Origin: Oxyruncus cristatus
Taxonomy: Eukaryota > Chordata > Aves > Passeriformes > Cotingidae
Length of the DNA stretch: 64,000 nt
NCBI GenBank assembly: GCA_013399855.1
Contig: VXAY01006170.1
Coordinates: forward strand, 21,214-85,213
Reading direction: 5' to 3'
Shown here: piece by piece, positions 1 to 8,906 of the stretch
How positions within the stretch are numbered: position 1 is the stretch's first letter
Layout: each line of letters opens with the position of its first letter
Position numbers and translations under genes: made by a program
The notes under the pieces: generated by a model
Database searches by the model: none
What the model was told of the DNA's origin: nothing
Seen by the model: the letters and a program-made list of their open reading frames with translations, nothing else

Positions 1-1100
1 CTCTATGACCTTGGGTGCATCACCTCCCCCGTGCCCCACACTCCCCTGGCACACAGACCACCGCTAGCCACGCTTCCTCCCACCAAAACGCTGCGGCCGA
101 AAGCAGCCAAGCTCAGCAAAGGCTCAGAGCCCCGGGGATGCCCCGGGGGTCCGGCAGCCCCTGGCAGCGTACGGCCGAGGCACTGTGCAAGCGAGGAATA
201 ATGCAGCAGGCTGGAGGCTCCTGCCGGTGGCTGCGCTGCCGCTCGGTGCGTGCAGGAGTAACACCGCCGCAGCAGCACCTCACGCACCAGCCCTCGCTCA
301 GGACTGAAGTTTTGCTGCAGCAGAGGAGCCGGCGGGGAGTCCTGCAGCGCCCTGCAGCTCCACAGCGCAGGAGGGCTGGGCTGCCGGACACTCCGCAGCG
401 GGGGGACAGCACACAGTGGGGGACATCCCGCGGTGGGTGACAACAGCATCCCAGCCACTCTCTCCCGGAGGGACAGGAGAGCGCTGCGCCGAGGAGCGAC
501 CGTGCAGAGGCACTCAGAGGGATTGGTAGAGCGATGGGTGACACAGACGCGTGTCCCCCTCTTCCCATGCCACAGTCACCTTGCAACCCTGCCTGCCCCC
601 CGCGCAATTTGCAGAGAGAGCTCCTTCGGGATCACTCTGTAAAACTAGGCTGAGGGGAGCAGCCAGGTGCTGAGCACAGCAAGGGCTGCGGCACCCCAGT
701 GTGATACCCCCGGTTCTGGACTGAGCCCCTCCGCACCACTGCACCCCGACGGCACCCAGCCAGCGTGGGAGGGCAGGAGGATTCCGGAGCTTGGTGTAGC
801 CACGGTGGGGGAATCCAGCCGGAGAAGGGTCTGGCTGGAGCTGGCTCCTGGCCAGGCCGCTACGGAGAAGCAGCCAGTGCAGTGGGGCTTGCGGCCGCCC
901 ACGGCTGGGGCCACGCCGTTCCCACGAGTTCCCAGCATCAGGGTGGGTTCCCTGCAATGCAGCGGGGACAGCCCCGCGCCCCCCACCGCTCCCCTGGGCC
1001 AGCACCCCAAGGGCACCAACGGTCGGGCACCTGCAGGGATGCGAAGCTGGAACATCCCGCAGCACACAGCCTTTGACCCGGCGGCTCGGCGCGGCACCCC
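1..1100. other. GC-rich flank without a recognised gene
   Basis: Long open frames occur on both strands but are Ala/Gly/Pro/Arg-rich, overlap in several frames and match no family I recognise. No CR1 copy or clear tandem repeat is seen. Confidence 0.5.
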
Positions 1101-1960
1101 CGAGGGTCCTACGTCCTCGGGGGGTGTCCCACGCCCCTGAGTGCTCCCCTTCCAGTTCCGCAGCCTCCTGCACCACTGGTCCCCCCCTCTTCATCCCACC
1201 AGGCTCTGTCTCCAGCCGCCCTCGGAGCGCAGCTCCCCACGGACAGCCCCGGGGGCGCTGGGCAGCGATGGGACCCGTGTCCCGGGAGGGCTTCCCGGGG
1301 AAAGCGCCGTTCCCCGCCCCGCTCCTCGGGACACGGCGGGTCACCCGCGCGCATTCCATCCCACCCCAGCGGGGGACGATCGCGCCTCGGGCGGCGGCGC
1401 CGGGATGGGCTCGTCCCGCAGAGCCCGGGCGGCCCCGTCCCGCAGAGCCCGCGCCGCTGCGGCACCGGGGAGAAACTTCGGCGGGAGTGCGGGCGGGCAC
1501 TTACCAGCCGGGGCGGCGGGGCGGGAGCGCTGCGGTGTCTGCGGTCGGAGCGGGAGGGGACAGGAGCGGTCGGTGCGGTGCGGTGCGGTGCGGTGCGGGC
1601 GGGGAGCGGAGCGGTCGGTGCGGTGCGGGCGGAGCGGGGCGGGCGGNNNNNNNNNNNNNNNNNNNNNNNNNNNNNNNNNNNNNNNNNNNNNNNNNNNNNN
1701 NNNNNNNNNNNNNNNNNNNNNNNNNNNNNNNNNNNNNNNNNNNNNNNNNNNNNNNNNNNNNNNNNNNNNNNNNNNNNNNNNNNNNNNNNNNNNNNNNNNN
1801 NNNNNNNNNNNNNNNNNNNNNNNNNNNNNNNNNNNNNNNNNCGGGAGCGGCACCGCCCGTGGGGCTCCCGGCACCGGGTACCTTCCCATCGGGGTCACCC
1901 CGCACCGGGCACCTCATACCAGGCACTAACAGCAGGCACTGACACCAGGCACCTCGCACC
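1100..1960. promoter_or_regulatory. GC-rich, CpG-dense island, interrupted by an assembly gap
   Basis: The stretch from about 1100 to 1646 and the flank after the gap are very CpG-rich, with GGTGC and GGAGCGG short repeats at 1570-1646. Bases 1647-1841 are unknown (195 N). Together with the donor at 1504-1500 this looks like the promoter of a minus-strand gene lying downstream of NAV1 in the same orientation. Confidence 0.5.
1505..1646 (-). other. Probable non-coding first exon of an unidentified minus-strand gene (5' end in gap)
   Basis: On the minus strand a consensus donor, CTG followed by GTAAGTG, ends this GC-rich segment at 1505. No frame gives a recognisable protein, and one frame reads straight into TAA across the donor, so a 5' UTR exon is most likely. 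In human, IPO9 follows NAV1 in the same orientation, but the sequence here does not show the Ala-rich start I would expect for IPO9, so I give no symbol. The rest of the gene would lie to the left of the window. Confidence 0.4.
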
Positions 1961-2420
1961 GGGCACCCCTCACTGAGGTCACCTCAGCGCCGAGCACACC
2001 TTATCGAGGTCACCTCGCACGCAGCACCACCACAGACACCAGGTCCTGACACCAGGGACTGCCACTGGGCACCTCACACCAGGCACAGGCGCTGGGCACC
2101 CTTCCTCGGGGACACCTCCCACTGTGCACCAGCACTGGGCACAAGGCACCGGGCATCCCTCACTGGGGTCATGTCGCACGGGGAGCCAGCACCGCACCAG
2201 GGCACTTCCCATCAGGCACCTCAAGGCAGACACCTCATACCAGGCCTGGTATGAGGCACCAGCACCAAACACCACTCATTGGAGTGACCTCACACCTGGC
2301 ACCTCACACCGGGCACCCTTTATCAATCACCTCACACCGGTCACACCGCACTGGTCCCCTCTCATCAGTGACCTTGCTCAGATCACCACCCACTGGTCAC
2401 CCACCACTGCCACGGCCACC
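1850..2420. repeat. Degenerate minisatellite (CACCGGGCACCTCA-like units)
   Basis: Directly next to the gap, short units of about 12-16 bases built on CACC-GGGCACC and CACACCAGGCAC recur some 35-40 times with much variation. It fades out near 2420. Confidence 0.65.
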
Positions 2421-2782
2421 ACAGGGACCTGCCACCACAATCGGGTCCCTGCTGTGGCCACGGGAGGGAGGGGTGATGGTGACACCCTCACCGTGCCTCG
2501 CCCAGGTCCAGAGGATTCCTGGTAAGCAGCTTTGGGGCCAAAACAGCAGGAAAAAGCTGATGGGATTCCAGCAAGGAGCCCAGGTGGGGAGAGGAGGGCA
2601 GCGGGGGGGGGGGAGGCAGTTTGCCCCTGTGGTGGGGTGCCCTTCCCATCAGTGGGGTCTCCAATGGGGAGTGTCCCTTGGACACTCCTTGCTCCCCACA
2701 GATGAGCCAGGACCAGGGACCCTGTGGGTTCAGCTGAAACCACTCCAGCTGGGAGTCCCACACCTCCATTCTGGCAGCACCT

Positions 2783-3021
2783 GGCTTCCCACTGCCAGAG
2801 GGCAGGGTTAGATGGAATATTGGGAAGAAATTCTTCCCTGGGAGGGTGGGGAGATCCTGGCACAGGTTGCCCAGAGAAGCTGTGGCTGCCCCATCCCTGG
2901 GAGTGTCCAAGGCCAGGTTGGACAGGGCTTGGAGCAACCTGGGCTGGTGGAAGGTGTCCCTGCCCAGGGCAGGGGGTGGGACTGGGTGATCTTTAAGATT
3001 CTGTCCAAATCATTCTGTGGG
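2783..3021 (+). mobile_element. CR1 LINE 3' fragment
   Basis: Typical CR1 3' sequence in forward orientation: TTCCCACTGCCAGAGGGCAG, GATATTGGGAAGAAATTCTT-like, CACAGGTTGCCCAGAGAAGC, and an ending near ATTCTGTGG. The 5' part is missing, as usual for truncated copies. Confidence 0.85.
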
Positions 3022-3097
3022 TCTGTGCAGGAAGGGCTGCGTGTCCCTGGGGATGGAGGTGCTGCTGGCACACAGGCTGTGGGTCACCTTGGCAGGA

Positions 3098-3425
3098 GCT
3101 GCTGCGTGCTGCTGTACCTACACTGGGTGCTGCTGTACCTGGACTGGGTGTTGTAGCCCCTAGGTGCTGCTGCACATGCTGGTAGCTGTGTCCAACGGAT
3201 GCGGTGCCCAAGGGATGCGGTGCCCAGTGGCTGNCTGCTGCGTGCTGCTGTACCTACACTGGGTGCTGCTGTACCTACACTGGGTGCTGCTGTACCTACA
3301 CTGGGTGCTGCTGTACCTGGACTGGGTGTTGTAGCCCCTGGGTGCTGCTGCACATGCTGGGAGCTGTGTCCAAGGGATGCGGTGCCCAAGGGATGCGGTG
3401 CCCAGTGGCTGCACACCTGGCCCTG
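3098..3425. repeat. Higher-order minisatellite with a single N
   Basis: Units of 21 bases (TGGGTGCTGCTGTACCTACAC-like) occur two times left and four times right of an N at 3234, each group followed by the same GTAGCCCCTGGGTGCTGCTG to GGATGCGGTGCCCAGTGGCTG block. The whole module is thus duplicated across the N, which probably marks a join of unknown size. Confidence 0.8.
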
Positions 3426-4504
3426 TCACATACACAGTCAGTACCTGGCAGGTGCTGCTGAACATCCTGGGTGCTGCATGTTCCCAGTGGATGCACCAAA
3501 CATGTCCAGGTGCTACTGGGATCGTTGTGCCCTGCAACTCCCCTTTTCAGCCCTTGCAGCCCTGCACCAGCCCCCCCACCCTCTCCTCCCTCCCCAGTCA
3601 CAGAGACATCCACGAGCTCCCAGTAGATACTGAGGGGAAGGGACTTGCATGAGGATTACATCCCCACTACAGCACCCATGGGTGCTGGTTGCCTAAACTG
3701 AAGGGACCCTCCCCTGCCCATCACCCTTGAAACACGTGGCTGAGTTTTCCCAAATGCAGGTGTCTGTGTGGAATTGAAGCATCATCATCATCCCCCTGTG
3801 GTCATTCTGCATCCTCCCCCACGCCTGAGGACCAGATTCCTCTGGCTCGCTGGTTCTGTGCCGTGGCAATTCCCGTGAAGTCGCGATGAGTGGGAGCCTT
3901 CTCCTGCTCTCCTGCCTCCTCTCCTGCCTGCTCTCCTCTCTCGCCTGCTCTGCTGCCCGCGCAGGGCCTGGAGCCAACACAGGTTCGGGTGTACCCGCAG
4001 GGCACATCTCTGCGGATGAGGGGCCGGGGCTCCCCCAAACCATCCCGCTCACCGCGCTCGGGATCGCACCATAACGAACTCGTGTGAACTCGCCTTGAGG
4101 AAGAAGCAGCAGCCGACGGGAAGAGCCCTCTCCTGGCCCTGGATCCGCCACTGCAGCCTCTTACAGCTCATCACCACCCCGTCGTTAATTAACGGCTCTT
4201 GAAGCATCTGTCCCCGCTCCAGCATCGCTCTCCGGAGGGGAAAACAAATTTGGAGACGCCGCGGGAAGACCGGGCTCTCCCTGCTCCCTTCATCCTCCCC
4301 ACATGCCCTGCTGCAAGGCAGAGGAACTGTCCCACCTCTGTCCTTCTGTGCTGATGTGGCATCTGTCACCACTGTATTCTTTCATGGGGATCAGACCTGG
4401 TGAGGCAAAAGGGGCCCAGGGGATGCCCACCCACCCCGAGCCCTTCTTCCCCCCTTGCTATCCCAAGTACAGCCCGTCCCAGGAGAGGGACCTCCTGCTT
4501 TCCT
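3426..4504. other. Intergenic stretch without a recognised gene
   Basis: Mostly unique sequence. A CTCCTGCCTCCTCTCCTGC-type short repeat near 3900-3960 creates a signal-peptide-like open frame (3886-4074) that I do not accept as a gene. Confidence 0.4.
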
Positions 4505-4705
4505 CATCCTGCAGAACTGCCAGGATTTCAAACCAGGAGCATTTCTGCCCACCCCAGACTTTACAGGAGTGCAACCTTGGGAGAGGGGTCCCCAAATTCC
4601 TAAAACCGCTCCCAGCATCCTGCAAAACAGCCAAGGTTTCAACCCAGGAGCATTTCTACCAAGCCCCACTTCCCAGATTTTGCAGGAACGTGACTACCAA
4701 GGACA
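4505..4705. repeat. Tandem duplication, two copies of about 110 bases
   Basis: The segment with CAGGATTTCAAACCAGGAGC near 4528 recurs, diverged, with AAGGTTTCAACCCAGGAGC near 4633. Each copy ends in a GCAGGA or ACAGGA plus GTGCAAC or CGTGAC stretch. Confidence 0.65.
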
Positions 4706-4740
4706 TGGGGAGATGCTCTTAAGGGCTGGAGCCCCTCTGC

Positions 4741-5128
4741 TATGAAGACAGTTGGGGGTGTTCAGCCTGGAGAGGAAAAGGCTCCAGTGAAACCTTAGAG
4801 CCTCTTCCAGTGCCTAGAGATGGAAATGGACTTTGGACAAGCGATGGAGTGACAGGACAAGGGGGAATGGTTTCCCACTGCCAGAGGGCAGGGTTAGATG
4901 GGATATTGGGAAGAATATTCCATTTAATATCCCTTCCTGTGAGGGTGGTGAAGCCCTGGCACAGGTTGCCCGAAGTAGTTGTGGCTGTCCCACCCCTGGA
5001 AGTGTCCAAGGCCGGGTTGGACGGGGCTTGGAGCAATCTGGTCTACTGGAAATTGCCCCTGCCTAGGGCAGGAGGGTTTAATGAGATGAGCTTTAAGGTC
5101 CCTTCCCACCTAAACGTTCTATGATTCC
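4741..5128 (+). mobile_element. CR1 LINE 3' fragment
   Basis: Forward copy containing TTCAGCCTGGAGAGGAAAAG, GGGTTAGATGGGATATTGGG, TGGCACAGGTTGCCCGAAGT and a 3' end at TTCTATGATTCC. It ends about 90 bases beyond the presumed distal polyadenylation signal. Confidence 0.9.
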
Positions 5129-5218
5129 AGATGCTCAGTGGCACAAGTGCCCTCCCCTCTCCCGCACAGGGACAGACCCACGGACACAGGACCAGGAGCC
5201 GGAGGTACAGGAGATCAC

Positions 5219-5224
5219 TTTATT
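5219..5224 (-). terminator. Distal polyadenylation signal
   Basis: AATAAA in the context TTCAATAAAGTGATC on the minus strand at the end of an AT-rich block, with a TG-rich stretch 25-45 bases further on. A further AATAAA lies inside the block at 5704-5709. Confidence 0.5.
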
Positions 5225-5845
5225 GAATCCAATGGTGTTAGACAGACGACCGAGAAGAGACATGCCAGTTGGTGCGGGCAGTGTGGGCAGCAGGAGCTGA
5301 CTTGGTGCAGGGCTGGATTTGTTTCTGTCTTTTCAGAATATCCTCGAGCCTTTTCCTGGCTTCCTTTTATGCTTCTTTTAAAATTTCTTTGAAGTAAAAA
5401 CAACTAATCGTGGAAAGAGTCCAGATGGTGTTTGTTTGTTCCCTATGATTGTTCCCGCAGCTATGTACAACGTGGGGCTGGGTCTCAACATCAGGTATAA
5501 AATGGAGCGAGTTTACAAACGTGGAGGGTGCAAGGAAAAAGCAAAGACAGACAGGCAAGAGCGGTAGAAATCTGGACCAAAATCTTAAAGAGAAATTTAA
5601 AAAGTGCTATAAAACCCCTCGGCAGGAATACCATGCAGTTAAGAAACACAAAACCCAGTCAATTACACAGATCATCTAAAACAGGAATTTGTCCATTTAA
5701 TCTTTTATTTAATTAAAAAAAGGTTGTTTGTGTTTAATAGAAAAAAGCTAAAACTGTAAGGTTCAGGCCACTGGGCAGCAGCAGCTCGAGGGGGCAGGAG
5801 GGTGAGGCGCTGGTGTCACCCACCTCCAGCCCTTCAGGGGAGGTC

Positions 5846-6100
5846 CCAGGGGCCACGGGCACCTTTAGGGGCAACTGGCACCTTTGGAGGTGAGAGGTAC
5901 CCTTGGGGGATGATGGGCACCTTTGGGGGCAACCAGCAGCTTTGCAGGTGGCAGGCACCCTTGGGGGCAGCAGGCACCTTTGGGGACAACAGGCACCTTT
6001 GGGGGTGACCAGCTCCTTTGGGGGTGGCAGGCACCACTTGGGGCAGCAGGCACCACCTTTGGGGACAACAAGGGTGATGGACACCCTTGGAGGTGGCAGG
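5846..6100. repeat. Minisatellite, about 21-24-base units
   Basis: About eleven imperfect copies of GGCAGCAGGCACCTTTGGGG-like units (CACCTTTGGGGGCAACCAG variants). It lies inside the presumed long 3' UTR. Confidence 0.8.
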
Positions 6101-8242
6101 GGGATGAGTTAGTGCAATCCTTGGACAATTCCCTGGGGACAGAGGGGCTCAGCCCACAGCCAGGGGATGGTCCCCAGACAGCTGCCAGGCTTGGGGACAC
6201 GAGGTGCTTGGTGTAAGCCAGGAGTAATCCATCAGGACCTGGTTCCCCCAGCCCATGCCCATCCCAGGGCCCACCTGCTTCCTTTTCCTCAGAGATTCCT
6301 CCTGGATCACACTCCCACGTGCCACTCCCCTCCAACTGCCCAGGCTGTGGTGACAGGATCAGGGGCAGCCCCGACCTGGGCAGGGACAGGGCAAACCTGC
6401 AGGACACAGGCAGGGGGACAACGAGCAGCTGGGGGGAGGACAGTTTGGCCAACGTTTTGGTGGCTCCCTGGGGGTGTCAGAAAAGAAAGCAAGCCCAGGT
6501 GAGGCTGCCCCTCCTCCCACAGGACTCCTCAGGGCACCTGGGCAGGAGGCAGCCCCCGAAGGTGCGTCGTGTCCTTCCCACGCTGGGCACTGGAGGCCTG
6601 AGGAGAGCGCGAGGGGCTGGAGGGGACAGACAGGTCCCCACCACCGGCCTCGAGCGGCTGCCGAGCCAGTGTCTTGTACAATCAGAAAAGAAGTCAGCAC
6701 AGCACAGTCATCACAGAGTACAAAAAAAACCCCAAACCAGGGACGAGGCGCAGGGCCGGGCCCCCCCCCAGCCCACACAGGGCGTTTCAGGACGGATCTA
6801 TGTACAGCGGAGTCCTCGGCCGGCAGTGGCAACACAAGAGAGGGAGAACAGAAAGCCCTAACGCCCAAGCCAGCGTGGGGAGGGGATCTCGGGAGATCCC
6901 GGTGGGAAGGGGCCGGGCTGGCCCGCCGCGAGGGCAGCGCGAGGCGGTCAGACAGACGGAGAAGTGAGCACCATGGGGTGGTGAGGCGGAAAGCACCGGC
7001 CGAGAGCACCGAGGGCAGACGGGGCGGCTGCCTCTGATGGCACCGCGGAACCTGCCCGTTCCAGAGGGTGTGAGGCGTCCCTGAAGGCCCCACCAGCTGC
7101 GGCACAGGGGGCTGAGGCTGCCCAGTCCCCAGCCCGGCAGGGTTTGGGGACTGGGTAGGCTTGGTAGACCTGGCCCTGGGGTCACCTTTCCCCAAATATC
7201 TCTCCAGGGCCCCGGCTGACTGTGGGGGCTGAGCTGGAGAGAAGGAGGAGGCCCCCACAGGCCAGGTGGGCACAAGAGCGGGGTGCTGATTCACAGGGCA
7301 CCCCACACCATGGCTGGGGACAAGCCAGAAGGGGGTGCTGCAGGCAGCAGCCCCAACTTGGTGAGTGCCAGCACCCTTGTCCCATCCCAGCCAAGCTGGC
7401 TTTGGGGACAATCAGAGGACACTGGAGCTGGAGCAGCCTGTGACAGCACTATCCCAAGCCCCATGTTCCCCCTTCCCACATGGCCGGGGACTAAGGCACC
7501 ACAGCAGCACCAGGGCTGACCCACTCTGTGCAGGAGCCTGGCCTGTGACAGCGCTGGGTAAGGCCAGAGGGACACATGGCAGTCCCAGGTGTCTCCAGAG
7601 CACCAATATGGGGCACAGCAGGGCCCTGCCAGGCTTCAGGAGGGCACAGGGCTGGGAGGAGCAGGCAGCATGGGCAGCAACCTCAGGCTCCTCAATCCAT
7701 ACCCCCAGGCCTGGCAGCACTGAGGGGATGGGAGGCAGGTTGTGCCTCCCCCAGCACCAAGGGGACAGGGATGGGCATCCAGCTGCCCACGGTTGGGGTA
7801 ACAGCAGCCTCCCCCTACCCTGGTACCTGTGGGAGGAGATGCCCCATGGCATCCTGGCCTGGCAAAAACCCTGTCTCCCTGCCCTGTGCTTTTGGGGAGG
7901 AGGGAGTGGCCCGGTGAGGGATGCTCTGGGAGCATCCCAGTGCCACCGGCCTCCAAGTCCCACCTCAGCCAAGCTGTGTGGCCCCAGGAGGTGGGATCAG
8001 GGACTGGAGATCATCCAGTGAGCACCAGTTTTGTAACAGAGGTGGTTTGAGTGGTGAAACCAACAGCTGCAAAAGAAACCAAAGGGGAAGGCTGCTGCTG
8101 CCAGGGAAGCGGAGGGCACCAGACCACAGGCTCCAGGCCAGGAGAGTGAAGAACCAGAACAAAAAAAGGGACCAAAGCAAAGTCTGGACTCGGCCAAAGG
8201 AAAAGGGGAAGGGGGGAACAAAATAAAATAACCGAAGCAGGG

Positions 8243-8248
8243 TTTATT
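8243..8248 (-). terminator. Proximal polyadenylation signal of NAV1
   Basis: AATAAA on the minus strand, 563 bases after the stop codon, followed within 15-30 bases by the T-rich sequence TTATTTTATTTTGTT. This is the best signal close to the coding end. Confidence 0.6.
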
Positions 8249-8810
8249 GGGTTGTCCTGGACGCAGGGGCTGCCATGCGGGTGAAAGGGGGAACACACAG
8301 GCAGCGGCGAGAGCCGCGCTCCCCTCGGCCGGCGCGAGGCAGGAGCTCCCGCAGGGGCGGCTCCCTCGGCTTTGCCCAGCGGGTGCAGAGGGAGCCGGAG
8401 CCCCTTGAGCCTGCGCTCTCATCCTGCAGCCACACACTCCTCCCGTGCCCCCCAGGTGGCTCCCGCGGGGTCCCTGCCCCACGCAGGGGCCTTCCTGCGG
8501 CTCCCAGGAGCAGGGGCACAGCCACAGAGGTCGCCCTGGTCCCAAAGCCCGAGAGTTTATAATAGAGACAGAAAAAACCAAGAAGAGAAACCAGGATTCT
8601 CCTACCCCCAGAGTCAGGAGGGGAGATGGCACCTCGTGCTCTCCCACGGATGAGCCGAGTTTCCCCACGCTCCGCCAGGACACGCCGGAGCCCTGCTCCT
8701 CTCTGCTCGCTCGCCAGCCCCGCGCTCCTAGATGCCAAAGGAAAAGAAGAGCAGCCCAGCAGGAGTGGTGGCTGGCAGCTCCCCTCTGCCTGGGCTGGCA
8801 TGTCCGGGCC

Positions 8811-8906
8811 TCACAGAGTCGACTGCAGGTCAGGGTCCACCATGGTCTCACGGTCTGGAGACTCGATGTAGTTGGCGGCTTCCTGGAGCTTGAGCAGCAT
8901 GGCCAT
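8811..8906 (-). CDS. NAV1: NAV1 coding exon 30 (last, with stop)
   Basis: The last coding exon encodes [31 protein letters not shown] and a TGA stop at 8811-8813, after acceptor CCCACAG. Human ends ETILDPNLQATL as recalled. The exon continues into the 3' UTR without a further intron that I can see. Confidence 0.97.
   Translation of the reverse strand: MAMLLKLQEAANYIESPDRETMVDPDLQSTL

Larger units (their letters stand above)
5200..8810 (-). other. NAV1: Presumed NAV1 3' untranslated region (proximal and distal ends)
   Basis: Downstream of the stop there is no recognisable coding exon. Two convincing polyadenylation contexts exist on the minus strand: AATAAA at 8243-8248 followed by a T-rich stretch, and AATAAA at 5219-5224 followed by GT-rich sequence. 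A short form would have about 0.57 kb of 3' UTR and a long form about 3.6 kb. The distal 0.55 kb (5219-5760) is clearly AT-rich inside a GC-rich neighbourhood, a common look of conserved 3' UTR ends. The assignment of the distal end to NAV1 rather than to another transcript is inference. A minisatellite at 5850-6100 lies inside. Confidence 0.55.

Noticed and set aside
514..1500. A 328-codon open frame on the minus strand
   Set aside because: Composition is Gly/Ala/Arg/Pro-rich, overlapping frames on both strands are also open, no family is recognisable, and the DNA is CpG-rich. It is a chance frame.
3886..4074. A 62-codon frame with a signal-peptide-like start (MSGSLLLLSCLLSCLLSSL)
   Set aside because: The hydrophobic part comes from a CTCCTGCC short tandem repeat, nothing downstream resembles a secreted protein, and there are no supporting splice or promoter signals.
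6359..7411. A 350-codon open frame on the minus strand downstream of the NAV1 stop
   Set aside because: It lies in the presumed 3' UTR, is Pro/Ser/Gly-rich with no recognisable domain, and fits a stop-poor GC-rich sequence.
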